Shown here: positions 7,738-15,862 of the stretch, piece by piece
Numbering within the stretch: position 1 is the first letter of the stretch
Layout of the letters: each line of letters begins with the position of its first letter
Assembly: GCA_902492755.1 (NCBI GenBank)
Contig: CABUNB010000014.1
Location: 1-47,357, forward strand
Direction of reading: 5' to 3'
Origin: an uncultured Collinsella sp.
GTDB taxonomy: Bacteria > Actinomycetota > Coriobacteriia > Coriobacteriales > Coriobacteriaceae
DNA length: 47,357 nt
Notes under the pieces: generated by a model
Database searches by the model: none
Seen by the model: only the letters and a program-made list of their open reading frames with translations
What the model was told of the DNA's origin: nothing
Made by a program: the position numbers and the translations under genes

Positions 7738-9102
7738 ATGGCGATCACGCCCGCAGAAATCGCGGAAACCCGCGGCATGGTTGAGGAGCAGAACCTCGAC
7801 ATCAGGACCATCACCATGGGTGTTTCGCTCATGGGTTGCGGTGACGAGAACCTCGACCGCATGTGCACGAAGATCTACGACCACGTGACGCACACGGCTG
7901 AGCATCTGGTCGAGACCGCCGAGAACCTCGAGCGCGAGTACGGTATCCCCATCGTCAACAAGCGCGTCTCCGTCACCCCGGTGGCGCAGATCGCCGCGTG
8001 CTGCAAGGATGAGGACCTCACCCCCATCGCGCATGCCCTCGACCGCGCGGCAGAGACGCTCGGCATCGATTACCTGGGTGGCTTCTCCGCACTCGTCCAG
8101 AAGGGCATCGGCGACGCCGATCGCCGCGTCATCCAGTCCATCCCCCAGGCGCTCGCTACCACGAGCCGAGTCTGCTCCAGTGTCAACGTCGCTAGCCTGC
8201 GCGCCGGCATCAACATGGACGCCGTGCTTATGGCCGCCCAGACCATCATCGATGCCGCTAAACTCACGGCCGACCAGGATTCCGTCGGCGCTTCCAAGTT
8301 TGTCTGCTTTGCCAACATGGTCGAGGACTCCCCGTTTATGGCGGGCGCCGTCCACGGCGGTGGCGAGGCCGACGCCGTCATCAACGTAGGCGTCTCGGGC
8401 CCCGGCGTTATGGCCGCAGCCCTGGAGACGCTGCCCGATTCCGCATCGATGATGGAAGTCGCCGAGAAGATTAAGCAGACCGCCTTTAAGATCACCCGTG
8501 CCGGTGAGCTCATGAGCCGCGAGGCCGCCCATCGCCTGGGTGTCGAGAAGGGCATTGTCGACCTGTCGCTGGCTCCCACGCCTGCCATCGGCGACTCCGT
8601 CGCACGCATCCTCGAGATCATCGGCGTGGGCACCTGTGGTGGCCCGGGCACGACCTGCGCGCTCGCCATGCTCAACGATGCCGTCAAGAAGGGCGGCGTC
8701 ATGGCCAGCTCCAGCGTGGGCGGTCTCTCCGGCGCCTTTATCCCCGTATCCGAGGACGCCGGCATGATCGCCGCCGTCGAGGCCGGTGCACTTTCGCTCG
8801 AGAAGCTCGAGGCCATGACCTGCGTGTGCTCCGTTGGCCTGGACATGATCGCCATCCCCGGCGACACCCCGGTCGAGACCATCGCCGGCATCATTGCCGA
8901 CGAGATGGCTATCGGCGTCATCAACAACAAGACCACGGCCGTCCGCGTGATTCCCGCCATCGGCAAGGGCGTGGGCGACTGCGTCGAGTACGGCGGCCTG
9001 TTCGGCCGTGCGCCCATCATGCCGGTGAACCCCAACGCCGGCACCGTGCTTGCCCACCGTGGTGGTCGATTCCCGGCGCCGCTGAACTCGCTGAAGAACT
9101 AG
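7738..9102 (+). CDS. UPF0210 (DUF711) family protein
   Basis: This 454-residue protein matches the UPF0210/DUF711 family, often labelled PFL family though no glycyl-radical chemistry is shown. Family-like segments are GVSLMGCGDENL, YLGGFSALVQKG, NMVEDSPFMAGAVHGGGE and TCGGPGTTCALAMLNDAVKKGG. The biochemical role is unknown. In many genomes an ACT-domain (UPF0237) gene precedes it; here none does. The start at 7738 (MAITPAEIAE) has AGGAG 9 nt upstream and is preferred over an in-frame ATG 57 nt earlier. A 134-bp fold-back begins 17 nt after the stop. Confidence 0.85.
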   Translation: MAITPAEIAETRGMVEEQNLDIRTITMGVSLMGCGDENLDRMCTKIYDHVTHTAEHLVETAENLEREYGIPIVNKRVSVTPVAQIAACCKDEDLTPIAHALDRAAETLGIDYLGGFSALVQKGIGDADRRVIQSIPQALATTSRVCSSVNVASLRAGINMDAVLMAAQTIIDAAKLTADQDSVGASKFVCFANMVEDSPFMAGAVHGGGEADAVINVGVSGPGVMAAALETLPDSASMMEVAEKIKQTAFKITRAGELMSREAAHRLGVEKGIVDLSLAPTPAIGDSVARILEIIGVGTCGGPGTTCALAMLNDAVKKGGVMASSSVGGLSGAFIPVSEDAGMIAAVEAGALSLEKLEAMTCVCSVGLDMIAIPGDTPVETIAGIIADEMAIGVINNKTTAVRVIPAIGKGVGDCVEYGGLFGRAPIMPVNPNAGTVLAHRGGRFPAPLNSLKN

Positions 9103-9119
9103 CTGAGGGGTTCGGGCGA

Positions 9120-9253
9120 GGAGCCCCGGGGAGGGCAAATATATAAGGTCGCCTGCTCGGACAGTCCTGACTCGCACGGAGAGCACATTAAGTGCTCTCC
9201 GGCTCGTGCGGAACTCGCGATCGACCTTATATATTTGCCCTCCCCGGGGCTCC
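9120..9253. repeat. 134-bp fold-back, perfect 32-bp arms
   Basis: Arms at 9120-9151 and 9222-9253 are exact inverted repeats. Inside, a second stem GGAGAGCAC/GTGCTCTCC closes an ATTAA loop. The element begins 17 nt after the UPF0210 stop, so it would form a very long hairpin at the mRNA 3' end. The remaining 9254-9421 shows no gene. Confidence 0.85.
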
Positions 9254-9421
9254 CGCACATCGGGACCTCGGTTGGGTTCCATCCCGATTGCAGTTGCTTC
9301 GCTCCTGCACCACTTGGTTGGTATGGCGGTTTGGCGTTGGAACGGTTCTTTTTCTGATATATGCTGGTTGCGGCTCTTCTTTTTGGGAGGGGCCGCTTTT
9401 TTGTTGTGAGGGGGATGGCCC

Positions 9422-10309
9422 GTGGCTGATGATTTGATTCGTTCTGAGCTGCTTTCTGTGGATTGGAATGAGGAATGGATGCGTTTGCAGGCTGCTCGGC
9501 ATCGGGCTGATGACTCTTTTGAGTGGGACAAAAGGGCTCGGCATTTTCGGCCACTTGAGACTGCTCCGTATGCTCGCGATTTTATGGAGCTGCTGGCACT
9601 CCAGCCTGGTGAGTCGGTGCTTGATATGGGGTGTGGGGCTGGGTCGATTGCTATTCCGCTTGCGCAGGCTGGGCATCCTGTGATTGCTGCTGATTTTTCC
9701 CCTGCTATGTTGGGCACGCTTGATGCCGGTATTGAGTATTACGGGCTTGAGGACCAGATTACGCCGCTTGAGCTTGCTTGGGATGATGATTGGGATCTGG
9801 TGGGGCCGGTTGCCAAGGCTGTGGATGTTGCCTTTGCGAGTCGCTCGGTTACTACGAACGACCTGAAGGGAGCGCTTGCCAAGCTTGATCGAACGGCCCG
9901 CCGGCGTTGTGCTGTCACGATGGTCGCTAACTCTAGCCCACGCTATGACCTGCATCTGATGGACGCCATCGGTGCCTCGGTTACCTGCAGTAATGGCTTT
10001 GTCTATGCCTTTAATATCCTCATTCAGATGGGTGCCCTGCCGCAGGTTACGTACTTTGAATCGCCTCGTCGCGATACCTTCGATAGCCTTGAGGCGGGCG
10101 TGGCGGACTTTTCCCGTATGCTCGAGCACGGTAACGAGGATAAGGTCGACCGTCTACGCGATTACATTGCCCAGCATATGATTGAGAACCCCCATGCTGG
10201 CGAGCCGGGTTCAAAAGGTGTGCCGCAGGGACACTACATGCTCGACCATATCCGCAAGGTCCGCTGGGCGTTTATTGCCTGGGAGCCGGTCTCCGCGAGT
10301 CGTCCGTAG
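9422..10309 (+). CDS. Class I SAM-dependent methyltransferase, substrate unknown
   Basis: This 295-residue protein has a Rossmann-fold methyltransferase core. Motif I is VLDMGCGAGSIAIPLA at about 66-81, followed by VIAADFSPAML (acidic loop for AdoMet ribose). A C-terminal half of about 120 residues probably binds the substrate. The start is GTG with GAGGGGG 7 nt upstream; an overlapping ATG at 9415 runs into a stop after four codons. The first 450 bp use T-rich third positions (gctgat, ttttatgg), unlike the C-rich neighbours, suggesting later acquisition. No neighbour points to a substrate. Confidence 0.8.
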   Translation: MADDLIRSELLSVDWNEEWMRLQAARHRADDSFEWDKRARHFRPLETAPYARDFMELLALQPGESVLDMGCGAGSIAIPLAQAGHPVIAADFSPAMLGTLDAGIEYYGLEDQITPLELAWDDDWDLVGPVAKAVDVAFASRSVTTNDLKGALAKLDRTARRRCAVTMVANSSPRYDLHLMDAIGASVTCSNGFVYAFNILIQMGALPQVTYFESPRRDTFDSLEAGVADFSRMLEHGNEDKVDRLRDYIAQHMIENPHAGEPGSKGVPQGHYMLDHIRKVRWAFIAWEPVSASRP

Positions 10310-10479
10310 CCCATCTATAAACCGTCTGCAGTCCGCACCGGTCACTCACTCGGCATCCGCATTCTTTTTGAACTGGGCAAACACGCCCCACACCGCGCCG
10401 TTCCTGCGCTATCGTGGGACAGCTCACGTAGATTAAGGCCCCATCGCGGGGCGCCCCATAACATAGAAAGCGAGAACCC

Positions 10480-10779
10480 ATGGCACTGACAGGAGCCCAG
10501 GTCAAGCAGCTTCGCAGCATGGCCCATCACCTCAACCCCGCCATCATCATCGGCAAGTCCGACATCAACGAGGGCACCGTCGAGCAGACGGTCGCCTACC
10601 TGGAGAAGCACGAGCTCGTTAAGTGCTCCGTACTCGATGGTTCCAGCCTTTCTGCCCGCGAGGCCGCCGAAGATCTCGCCGATCGCTGCCACGCCGAGGT
10701 CGTCCAGGTCATCGGCCGCAAGTTCTCGCTGTATCGCGAGTCCTCGCGCAAGGACATCGAGAAGATTAAGCTCGTCTAA
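10480..10779 (+). CDS. yhbY: YhbY/CRM-domain RNA-binding protein
   Basis: This 99-residue single CRM-domain protein is of the YhbY family, which associates with pre-50S ribosomal particles. It covers the whole family length: LTGAQVKQLRSMAHHL at the start, the IIIGKSDINEG loop (family GxxG-type RNA-binding loop), and RKFSLYRES near the end. The Shine-Dalgarno is weak (gcgag). The 170 bp before it holds only a short GCCCC/GGGGC hairpin and a possible TAGATT -10 box near 10430. A good terminator follows. Confidence 0.9.
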   Translation: MALTGAQVKQLRSMAHHLNPAIIIGKSDINEGTVEQTVAYLEKHELVKCSVLDGSSLSAREAAEDLADRCHAEVVQVIGRKFSLYRESSRKDIEKIKLV

Positions 10780-10818
10780 GAGCCGACGATCCGGCGAGCC
10801 AACATACATCAAGCTTGC

Positions 10819-10850
10819 GAGCGTCCGAGCAATTCGGGCGCTCATTTTTT
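10819..10850 (+). terminator. Terminator after yhbY
   Basis: GAGCGTCCGA pairs with TCGGGCGCTC (one G-T pair) around a 5-nt loop and is followed by ATTTTTT. It touches the 3' end of the convergent regulator gene. Confidence 0.85.
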
Positions 10851-13848
10851 ATCGCTCGACGAGCACGCGGTTAAGCCTGCCCTCTACCAAGCGCTCGTAC
10901 AGACGCCGCGTCTCGGGCTCGGGCACGCCATTGACCTGCTCCCTCAGGTGATGCATATGTCCACTGTACAGCTCGACGATATCGCGTCGTCGCCCCGCCG
11001 CACCGTAGACGCGCATAGCGCAACGCACCATGTCCTCGCGCGTTGTCTCTTGCCGCAGCCCCGACTCCACCAGCCATACCGCCGACTGTAGGTCGTTTTC
11101 TTCTAGGGCGGCATTCGCGCCCCGAATCATGCAGTCGATATACTTCGATTCCATAATGCGCCGCATACGCAAAAAGTAAGTGGGATTACAGCCATTGGGA
11201 ACATACAACGGGCCGGCGTAGAGCTGCTCGATCTTAAGGCACAGCTCGACCAGATGGGGCCCGCGCGCACCCGTGCGATTTCCCAAAACTTCGCGGCTTA
11301 TCTGATCAAACAACCGCACGTCAGTCTTGACGTAATCGCCGTTAAGCCCAATGCACTCGTTTTGGATCAGCACACACGACTTGCCGTCCGGTGTCGGCCC
11401 CAAGGCCGAACGCAGGCGCGATATCGTCGAGTACAGATTGTTACGAGCGCTATTGAACTCGGCATGGGGCCACAGCTCCATAGCCAGCGTCTCGCGGTCG
11501 ACCAGTGTATCCATGCCCAGCGCAAGTCGCTCGGCAAGCGTCGCCGCTTTCTTGCGGCGCCACATCTTATCCGTGATGGGAAACCCGTCGCGCTCGGCGC
11601 GAAACGCCCCAAACATGCGGATCTCGATATGGCCAATCACATCGACACCCTCGGCATCGCCGGCCTGGAACAGACGCTCGCCTTCGCCCTCAAAGTCGTC
11701 ACGCAGCGAATACCGCGACAGCTCGCGCACCGGGAGCTTCTTTCGAATTCTAGCAGCCGGCTCACCCAGACAATGCATCGCAAGACGCGCAAACAGCCGA
11801 TACGACGGATCCAAAATCCCCGGGCGGTTCATGGACATCCAGGCTGCAAGGTCGCTATCGCGGCCCGCGGAGGCCAAATGCAGCGCCACCATCCAAGCCT
11901 CGGCACCACCGACCTGCGTCCGACTCAAATCGAGCAGCTCTGCCTCTTCGCGCACCGATACCATCGATGTATTGCGTAAGTACGCCGCGCGCTCTAGCAG
12001 CAGCGCGTTGTCGCGTATGTATCCAATCGATTCCTCGGCAAGCCTAAGCACCTGCACCGCACGGAATTTGGCATTGACCGGACGCCCCTCAGCCAACGAC
12101 TGCCAGCCTTCTAGTATCAAGCCAAACAACTGGACTTGATTGTCACGCACACGCACGGCAAAACGGTCGAGCTCATTGAATGCCTGCTCGTCGGTCACCG
12201 GCATGCCGGCAAACAGGCGCCGCGCCGATAACACCATGCGCACCCAGATGGCGAGCGCTCGGATTCCACGCGCTTCAAGTGCCTCGAGCGTCAGAGACAT
12301 CTCGTCATCACGCTCGTCAGTCCCCGCATACGACCCATCAAATAGCTCCGTCAACATACGGTCCGCGCGCACAAACGTCCCCGCGATATCGAGCTCACAA
12401 TCGTAGGCTTTATCCATTTTGAGCCCCGCGAGGATCTCGCCACCCTTCGCCCGCTCGGTCAGTCCATGCTTTATCTCGACATGTGCGGACAGCATGTCGA
12501 GTGCGGCACAAGACGCCTCGCTTTCCAACGCCGTATGGCTTGCCGGAAGCCCCAGACCACTATCTCCATAACAGGCGGCCGTAAACGCGTGCGCCACCTT
12601 CCACGACACGGGATTGAGCTCGGAAATCGCTTGTTCGCCCGCACGCTCGATAATTGAGGCCATATACCGCGCAAGCTTTGTATTGGAGACGCTCACCGCC
12701 GCCAGATAGATGCCGAGCGCCTCGTCAGGCGTCGGCTCCGAGGCCCGGTCATCTGCCTCGGTCTTTCCCAGCGCCGCGCGGCAGACATCCCCTCCATGCC
12801 CCGTCAGGGCCAGATCGACCCCATACTGCCCGGCAAGCTCCAACACCGCACTGCGGTCCAAAAATGCGTCGGCGAGGTCCATCGCGGTATCGCAGCGCCC
12901 CGCTTTAATCAATATACGCGCCGCCCGCACAACGAGTTCGGGGCGAATTTCGGCGACCAGCTTGCGCAATCGCAGGCGTGCGTTGTCCTCGGTACCCAAG
13001 CAGGTAAAGCGCCGGTCTGCCGGATCAACGCCAAAAATGGGATAATCGCGGACAAGATAGGACTGGTCAATCGCCGAAAGCCTAACACCGCAAGCCTCGA
13101 GCTCCGAAATATTGCCCTCACCCATTAAGACCATCAAGCATGCCACACTAAACAGGGCGTTGTTCTCGAGCGACGCCAGATCAACAAGTGCCGCACCGTA
13201 GATATTGACGATCTCGTTTTCGAGCATCTGGGCAACGTCTCCCTGCCCGTATAGTCCCGACTGCATAGCCGAGACGAGCTCGGGCACGCCCTGCGTAAGC
13301 TGATAGAAGTCGAGCGACGTGCTGATCGAAAACGCCGATGCCCACGCCGAATACTCATAGGCATGCACCTTGAGCATCTGCGCGTTGACTTTAATCGAAT
13401 CGCCCAGTCCGTGAATCAGCTGGCGATTCGAAGGACGGCAGCTCATAAAGACCCCAACCCCCATAGCACGCAGGGTTCGGATTCGGTCGATCAGCTCCTC
13501 GGTCTCGCTCTGGCTGAGGTTAGGCACGTTATCGATTGCAATCAGGGAGTGCGGCTTGTCCTTAAGCTCTTCGGTAACGACCTCGAGCTGCATAAACACC
13601 TCGCGCCCAATGGCGCGGTCTGCCTCGATGATCCGCACAGGACCTCGCGTCGGATCGCTTTTAACCTCTTGGGCATACTGCAGCAGCACCGAGGTTTTCC
13701 CAAAGCCATCAGGCGCGTAGAGGACTACGATGCCGGCCTTTCGGCCCTTGGCGATAAGTTCGTTCATCAAGCGATCGCGCCGCACCATATAGCTACTGCC
13801 CAGCGGCATAAGCTCGAGGTCGTCCGTATTGCCCAAATCGTTAACCAT
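10849..13848 (-). CDS. Large ATPase transcriptional activator with SARP-like BTAD C-terminus
   Basis: This 999-residue regulator has a MalT/SARP-type layout. An N-terminal STAND-like P-loop ATPase has Walker A APDGFGKT (45-52) and Walker B SLIAIDN (101-107). A long helical, TPR-like middle follows. From about 738 comes a winged-helix segment (IEIRMFGAF ... RRKKAATLAERLAL) that continues into a bacterial transcriptional activator (BTAD) domain to the end. Such proteins couple ligand and ATP binding to DNA binding; the ligand is unknown. The start has GAGGAG 5 nt upstream. It stands alone, convergent with yhbY. Direct repeats upstream may be its own operator. The target genes cannot be read from context. 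Confidence 0.8.
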   Translation of the reverse strand: MVNDLGNTDDLELMPLGSSYMVRRDRLMNELIAKGRKAGIVVLYAPDGFGKTSVLLQYAQEVKSDPTRGPVRIIEADRAIGREVFMQLEVVTEELKDKPHSLIAIDNVPNLSQSETEELIDRIRTLRAMGVGVFMSCRPSNRQLIHGLGDSIKVNAQMLKVHAYEYSAWASAFSISTSLDFYQLTQGVPELVSAMQSGLYGQGDVAQMLENEIVNIYGAALVDLASLENNALFSVACLMVLMGEGNISELEACGVRLSAIDQSYLVRDYPIFGVDPADRRFTCLGTEDNARLRLRKLVAEIRPELVVRAARILIKAGRCDTAMDLADAFLDRSAVLELAGQYGVDLALTGHGGDVCRAALGKTEADDRASEPTPDEALGIYLAAVSVSNTKLARYMASIIERAGEQAISELNPVSWKVAHAFTAACYGDSGLGLPASHTALESEASCAALDMLSAHVEIKHGLTERAKGGEILAGLKMDKAYDCELDIAGTFVRADRMLTELFDGSYAGTDERDDEMSLTLEALEARGIRALAIWVRMVLSARRLFAGMPVTDEQAFNELDRFAVRVRDNQVQLFGLILEGWQSLAEGRPVNAKFRAVQVLRLAEESIGYIRDNALLLERAAYLRNTSMVSVREEAELLDLSRTQVGGAEAWMVALHLASAGRDSDLAAWMSMNRPGILDPSYRLFARLAMHCLGEPAARIRKKLPVRELSRYSLRDDFEGEGERLFQAGDAEGVDVIGHIEIRMFGAFRAERDGFPITDKMWRRKKAATLAERLALGMDTLVDRETLAMELWPHAEFNSARNNLYSTISRLRSALGPTPDGKSCVLIQNECIGLNGDYVKTDVRLFDQISREVLGNRTGARGPHLVELCLKIEQLYAGPLYVPNGCNPTYFLRMRRIMESKYIDCMIRGANAALEENDLQSAVWLVESGLRQETTREDMVRCAMRVYGAAGRRRDIVELYSGHMHHLREQVNGVPEPETRRLYERLVEGRLNRVLVER

Positions 13849-13883
13849 GCCCGCTCCTCAACTCGACCACATGGACACCGTAA

Positions 13884-13907
13884 CGCTAGACCATATGTAT
13901 CGCTAGA
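13884..13907 (-). promoter_or_regulatory. Direct 7-bp repeats upstream of the SARP-like regulator
   Basis: On the minus strand TCTAGCG occurs twice with a 17-bp period, 36-60 bp before the regulator start. SARP-family regulators are known to bind short direct repeats, so autoregulation is possible. The rest of 13908-14230 shows no supported gene; a 68-codon open frame on the plus strand has no Shine-Dalgarno and no recognisable sequence. Confidence 0.35.
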
Positions 13908-14231
13908 TGAATAGAGCGATGCTACGGTTTAGGATGTTTGCTGGTACGCAAATGGCAAGTTCTTGTCCAGCGTGGTCCGATTGAAACTTATCCCCCAACC
14001 AATCAGTCTTTGCGCAGGTCAATGCGCTTGCCAGCTTGTCCCATCCTTTGGCAGTTTACCTTAAATGAGCGCTGTTCAATTGTGTTGCGCAACTCACCTA
14101 GCGCCAGCTACCGTCTGCGACCTTTTCATAGCATTTATGCATAGTATCTGTTATGGAATGAATCATGCTGCACCAGACGCACCCGTCAAGTTCGCGGCAA
14201 GGTTTTCGTCAAGCACACGGCGTGCACTCAG

Positions 14232-14261
14232 AAAAAAGGCCCCCGCAAAGCGGAGGCCTTC
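14232..14261 (-). terminator. Terminator of nagB
   Basis: On the minus strand AAGGCCTCCGC and GCGGGGGCCTT pair around a 3-nt loop and are followed by six T, about 30 nt after the nagB stop. Confidence 0.9.
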
Positions 14262-14292
14262 GGCAAAGCTATGTCGAGGTGATAGGCTTTCG

Positions 14293-15021
14293 CTACTCGC
14301 AGAGCGAAAGGGCGGCCTCGTCGGCAACGACAACGCAGTTGGTGTGCAGCTGCAGGATCGAGGCAGGGCACTCGGGGGTAACCGGACCAAAGCACATGTC
14401 ATGCACGGCTTGGGCCTTGGCCTCGCCATTGGCGACAACCAGGATCATGCGGGCATACATGATGGTCTGAGTGCCCATGGTGTAGGCCTGACGAGGCACG
14501 TCGTCGATGCTGTCAAACAGGCGGCTGTTGGCCTGAATAGTGCTCTCGGTAAGGTCGACACAGTGCGTACCCTTGGAGAAGTGATCATCGGGCTCGTTGA
14601 AGCCAATGTGACCGTTGTTACCGATGCCGAGCAGCTGCAGATCAGGGTAACCGGCAGCAGCGACGATCTTGTCATACTCAGAGCAGGCAGCGGCAGCGTC
14701 GGGATTGGAGCCATCGGGCACATGCGTGTTGTTCAGGTCGATGTTAATGTGATCGAAGAAGTTCTCACGCATAAAGTAGTGGTAGCTCTGGGGATCGTCG
14801 TGCGAAAGGCCACGATACTCGTCGAGGTTGTAGGTGCTGACCTCGGCAAAGTCAACGTCACCCTTCTTGTACCAAGCGGCGAGCTGCTTGTAGGCGCCAA
14901 TCGGGGTGGAGCCGGTGGCAAGACCCAGCACGCAATCGGGCTTGAGGATAACCTGGGCCGAGATGATATTGGCGGCCTTGCGGCTCATATCCTCGTAGTC
15001 TTTAGCTTTAATGATCTTCAT
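14293..15021 (-). CDS. nagB: Glucosamine-6-phosphate deaminase
   Basis: It converts glucosamine-6-phosphate to fructose-6-phosphate and ammonia, feeding amino sugars such as mucin N-acetylglucosamine into glycolysis. It has 242 residues, the size of Gram-positive NagB. GLATGSTP is the phosphate-binding loop, YNLDEYRG carries a conserved Asp-Glu, and GIGNNGHIGFNEP (about 129-141) holds the catalytic His. The start at MKIIKAKDYE has AAAGGA upstream; the longer frame lacks a Shine-Dalgarno. TATACAT, about 120 nt upstream on this strand, may be a -10. glmM, which feeds the opposite amino-sugar flow, is close by. Confidence 0.95.
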   Translation of the reverse strand: MKIIKAKDYEDMSRKAANIISAQVILKPDCVLGLATGSTPIGAYKQLAAWYKKGDVDFAEVSTYNLDEYRGLSHDDPQSYHYFMRENFFDHINIDLNNTHVPDGSNPDAAAACSEYDKIVAAAGYPDLQLLGIGNNGHIGFNEPDDHFSKGTHCVDLTESTIQANSRLFDSIDDVPRQAYTMGTQTIMYARMILVVANGEAKAQAVHDMCFGPVTPECPASILQLHTNCVVVADEAALSLCE

Positions 15022-15221
15022 TACGCGTCCTTTCTCGTACAAGAGAGGCAAGGCTCCCCTTACAAGCACTTGCCCGCGGCCCGCGTCGGCCGCAACCAAC
15101 GTGTGCGGCCACCAGGGCGAGGTCGCGTAATGTATATGTCTCGTGTCTAGCCGCGTCGAGGCCCCTGCCCGTCCACGGTGACCCGAAGCCTTTTAGCTCC
15201 GGACAATTCCCATCTTGCCAC

Positions 15222-15251
15222 GGAGGGCGCCCTCTTTCAAGGGCGCCCTCC
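15222..15251 (-). terminator. Perfect 11-bp hairpin after the EIIA gene
   Basis: GGAGGGCGCCC and GGGCGCCCTCC enclose an 8-nt loop 42 nt after the EIIA stop. No T-tract follows on the minus strand, so termination would be weak; it could also protect the mRNA end. Confidence 0.5.
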
Positions 15252-15293
15252 ATAAACGTGTTTGAATTGTAGGCTAAAGGCAAAGCGGAGCGA

Positions 15294-15791
15294 CTAGCGC
15301 TCGCGAGCGACGATGAGCTGATCCATCTCCTCGACATGCTCGCCAACGGAGCCCTTGATGCTCGAGAACTCAACAGAGTTGCACACCAAGATGGGGACCG
15401 TCACATCGTAGCCCTCGGCAGCAATTGCCTCGCGATCGAACTCGATGAGCACATCACCCTTACGGACGACATCGCCCACCTGTGCATGCACGCTAAAATG
15501 CTTGCCTTCCAGCTGAACAGTGTCCAAACCAACGTGGATGAGCACGTCCAAGCCATCGACCGTGTTGAGCGCAACGGCATGACCCGTGGGAAAAATGGCC
15601 TCGACCTTGGCGTCTGCCGGCGCAATCACACGCGTGCCGGTAGGCTGAATCGCCACGCCCTGACCCAAAAGGCCGGTGGCAAACGTCTGGTCATTGACCT
15701 CGGACAACGGAATGACGTCGCCCGAGATGGGAGCATCCAGCGTAAGGACTCGACCACGCATACCAAAAGACCTTAGGACTTTAGTGAACAT
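15294..15791 (-). CDS. PTS glucose-family EIIA component (stand-alone)
   Basis: This 165-residue cytoplasmic phosphocarrier matches the EIIA-Glc (Crr) family, which accepts phosphate from HPr and passes it to a sugar EIIB, and often regulates other uptake systems. Both active-site histidines are visible: His71 in FPTGHAVAL and phospho-accepting His86 in LIHVGLDTV. No EIIB or EIIC gene is adjacent, so it must serve a permease elsewhere. The start at MFTKVLRSFG follows GAGGGGAG; the frame extends 7 codons further without need. It lies 71 bp after glmM on the same strand with no terminator between them. Confidence 0.9.
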   Translation of the reverse strand: MFTKVLRSFGMRGRVLTLDAPISGDVIPLSEVNDQTFATGLLGQGVAIQPTGTRVIAPADAKVEAIFPTGHAVALNTVDGLDVLIHVGLDTVQLEGKHFSVHAQVGDVVRKGDVLIEFDREAIAAEGYDVTVPILVCNSVEFSSIKGSVGEHVEEMDQLIVARER

Positions 15792-15862
15792 GCTCCCCCT
15801 CGGACATACCAATCAACCAAAATAGCTTTAACAGTTTACCACTTGGCACCCGTTTTTGACCA

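Noticed and set aside
4690..9717. A very long open frame on the minus strand opposite metH and the UPF0210 gene
   Set aside because: It mirrors the codon bias of the plus-strand genes, has low-complexity Gly/Asp/Val/His-rich sequence and no ribosome binding site. The plus-strand genes have clear families.
13938..14144. Small gene in the gap between the SARP-like regulator and nagB
   Set aside because: No ribosome binding site and composition like random translation.
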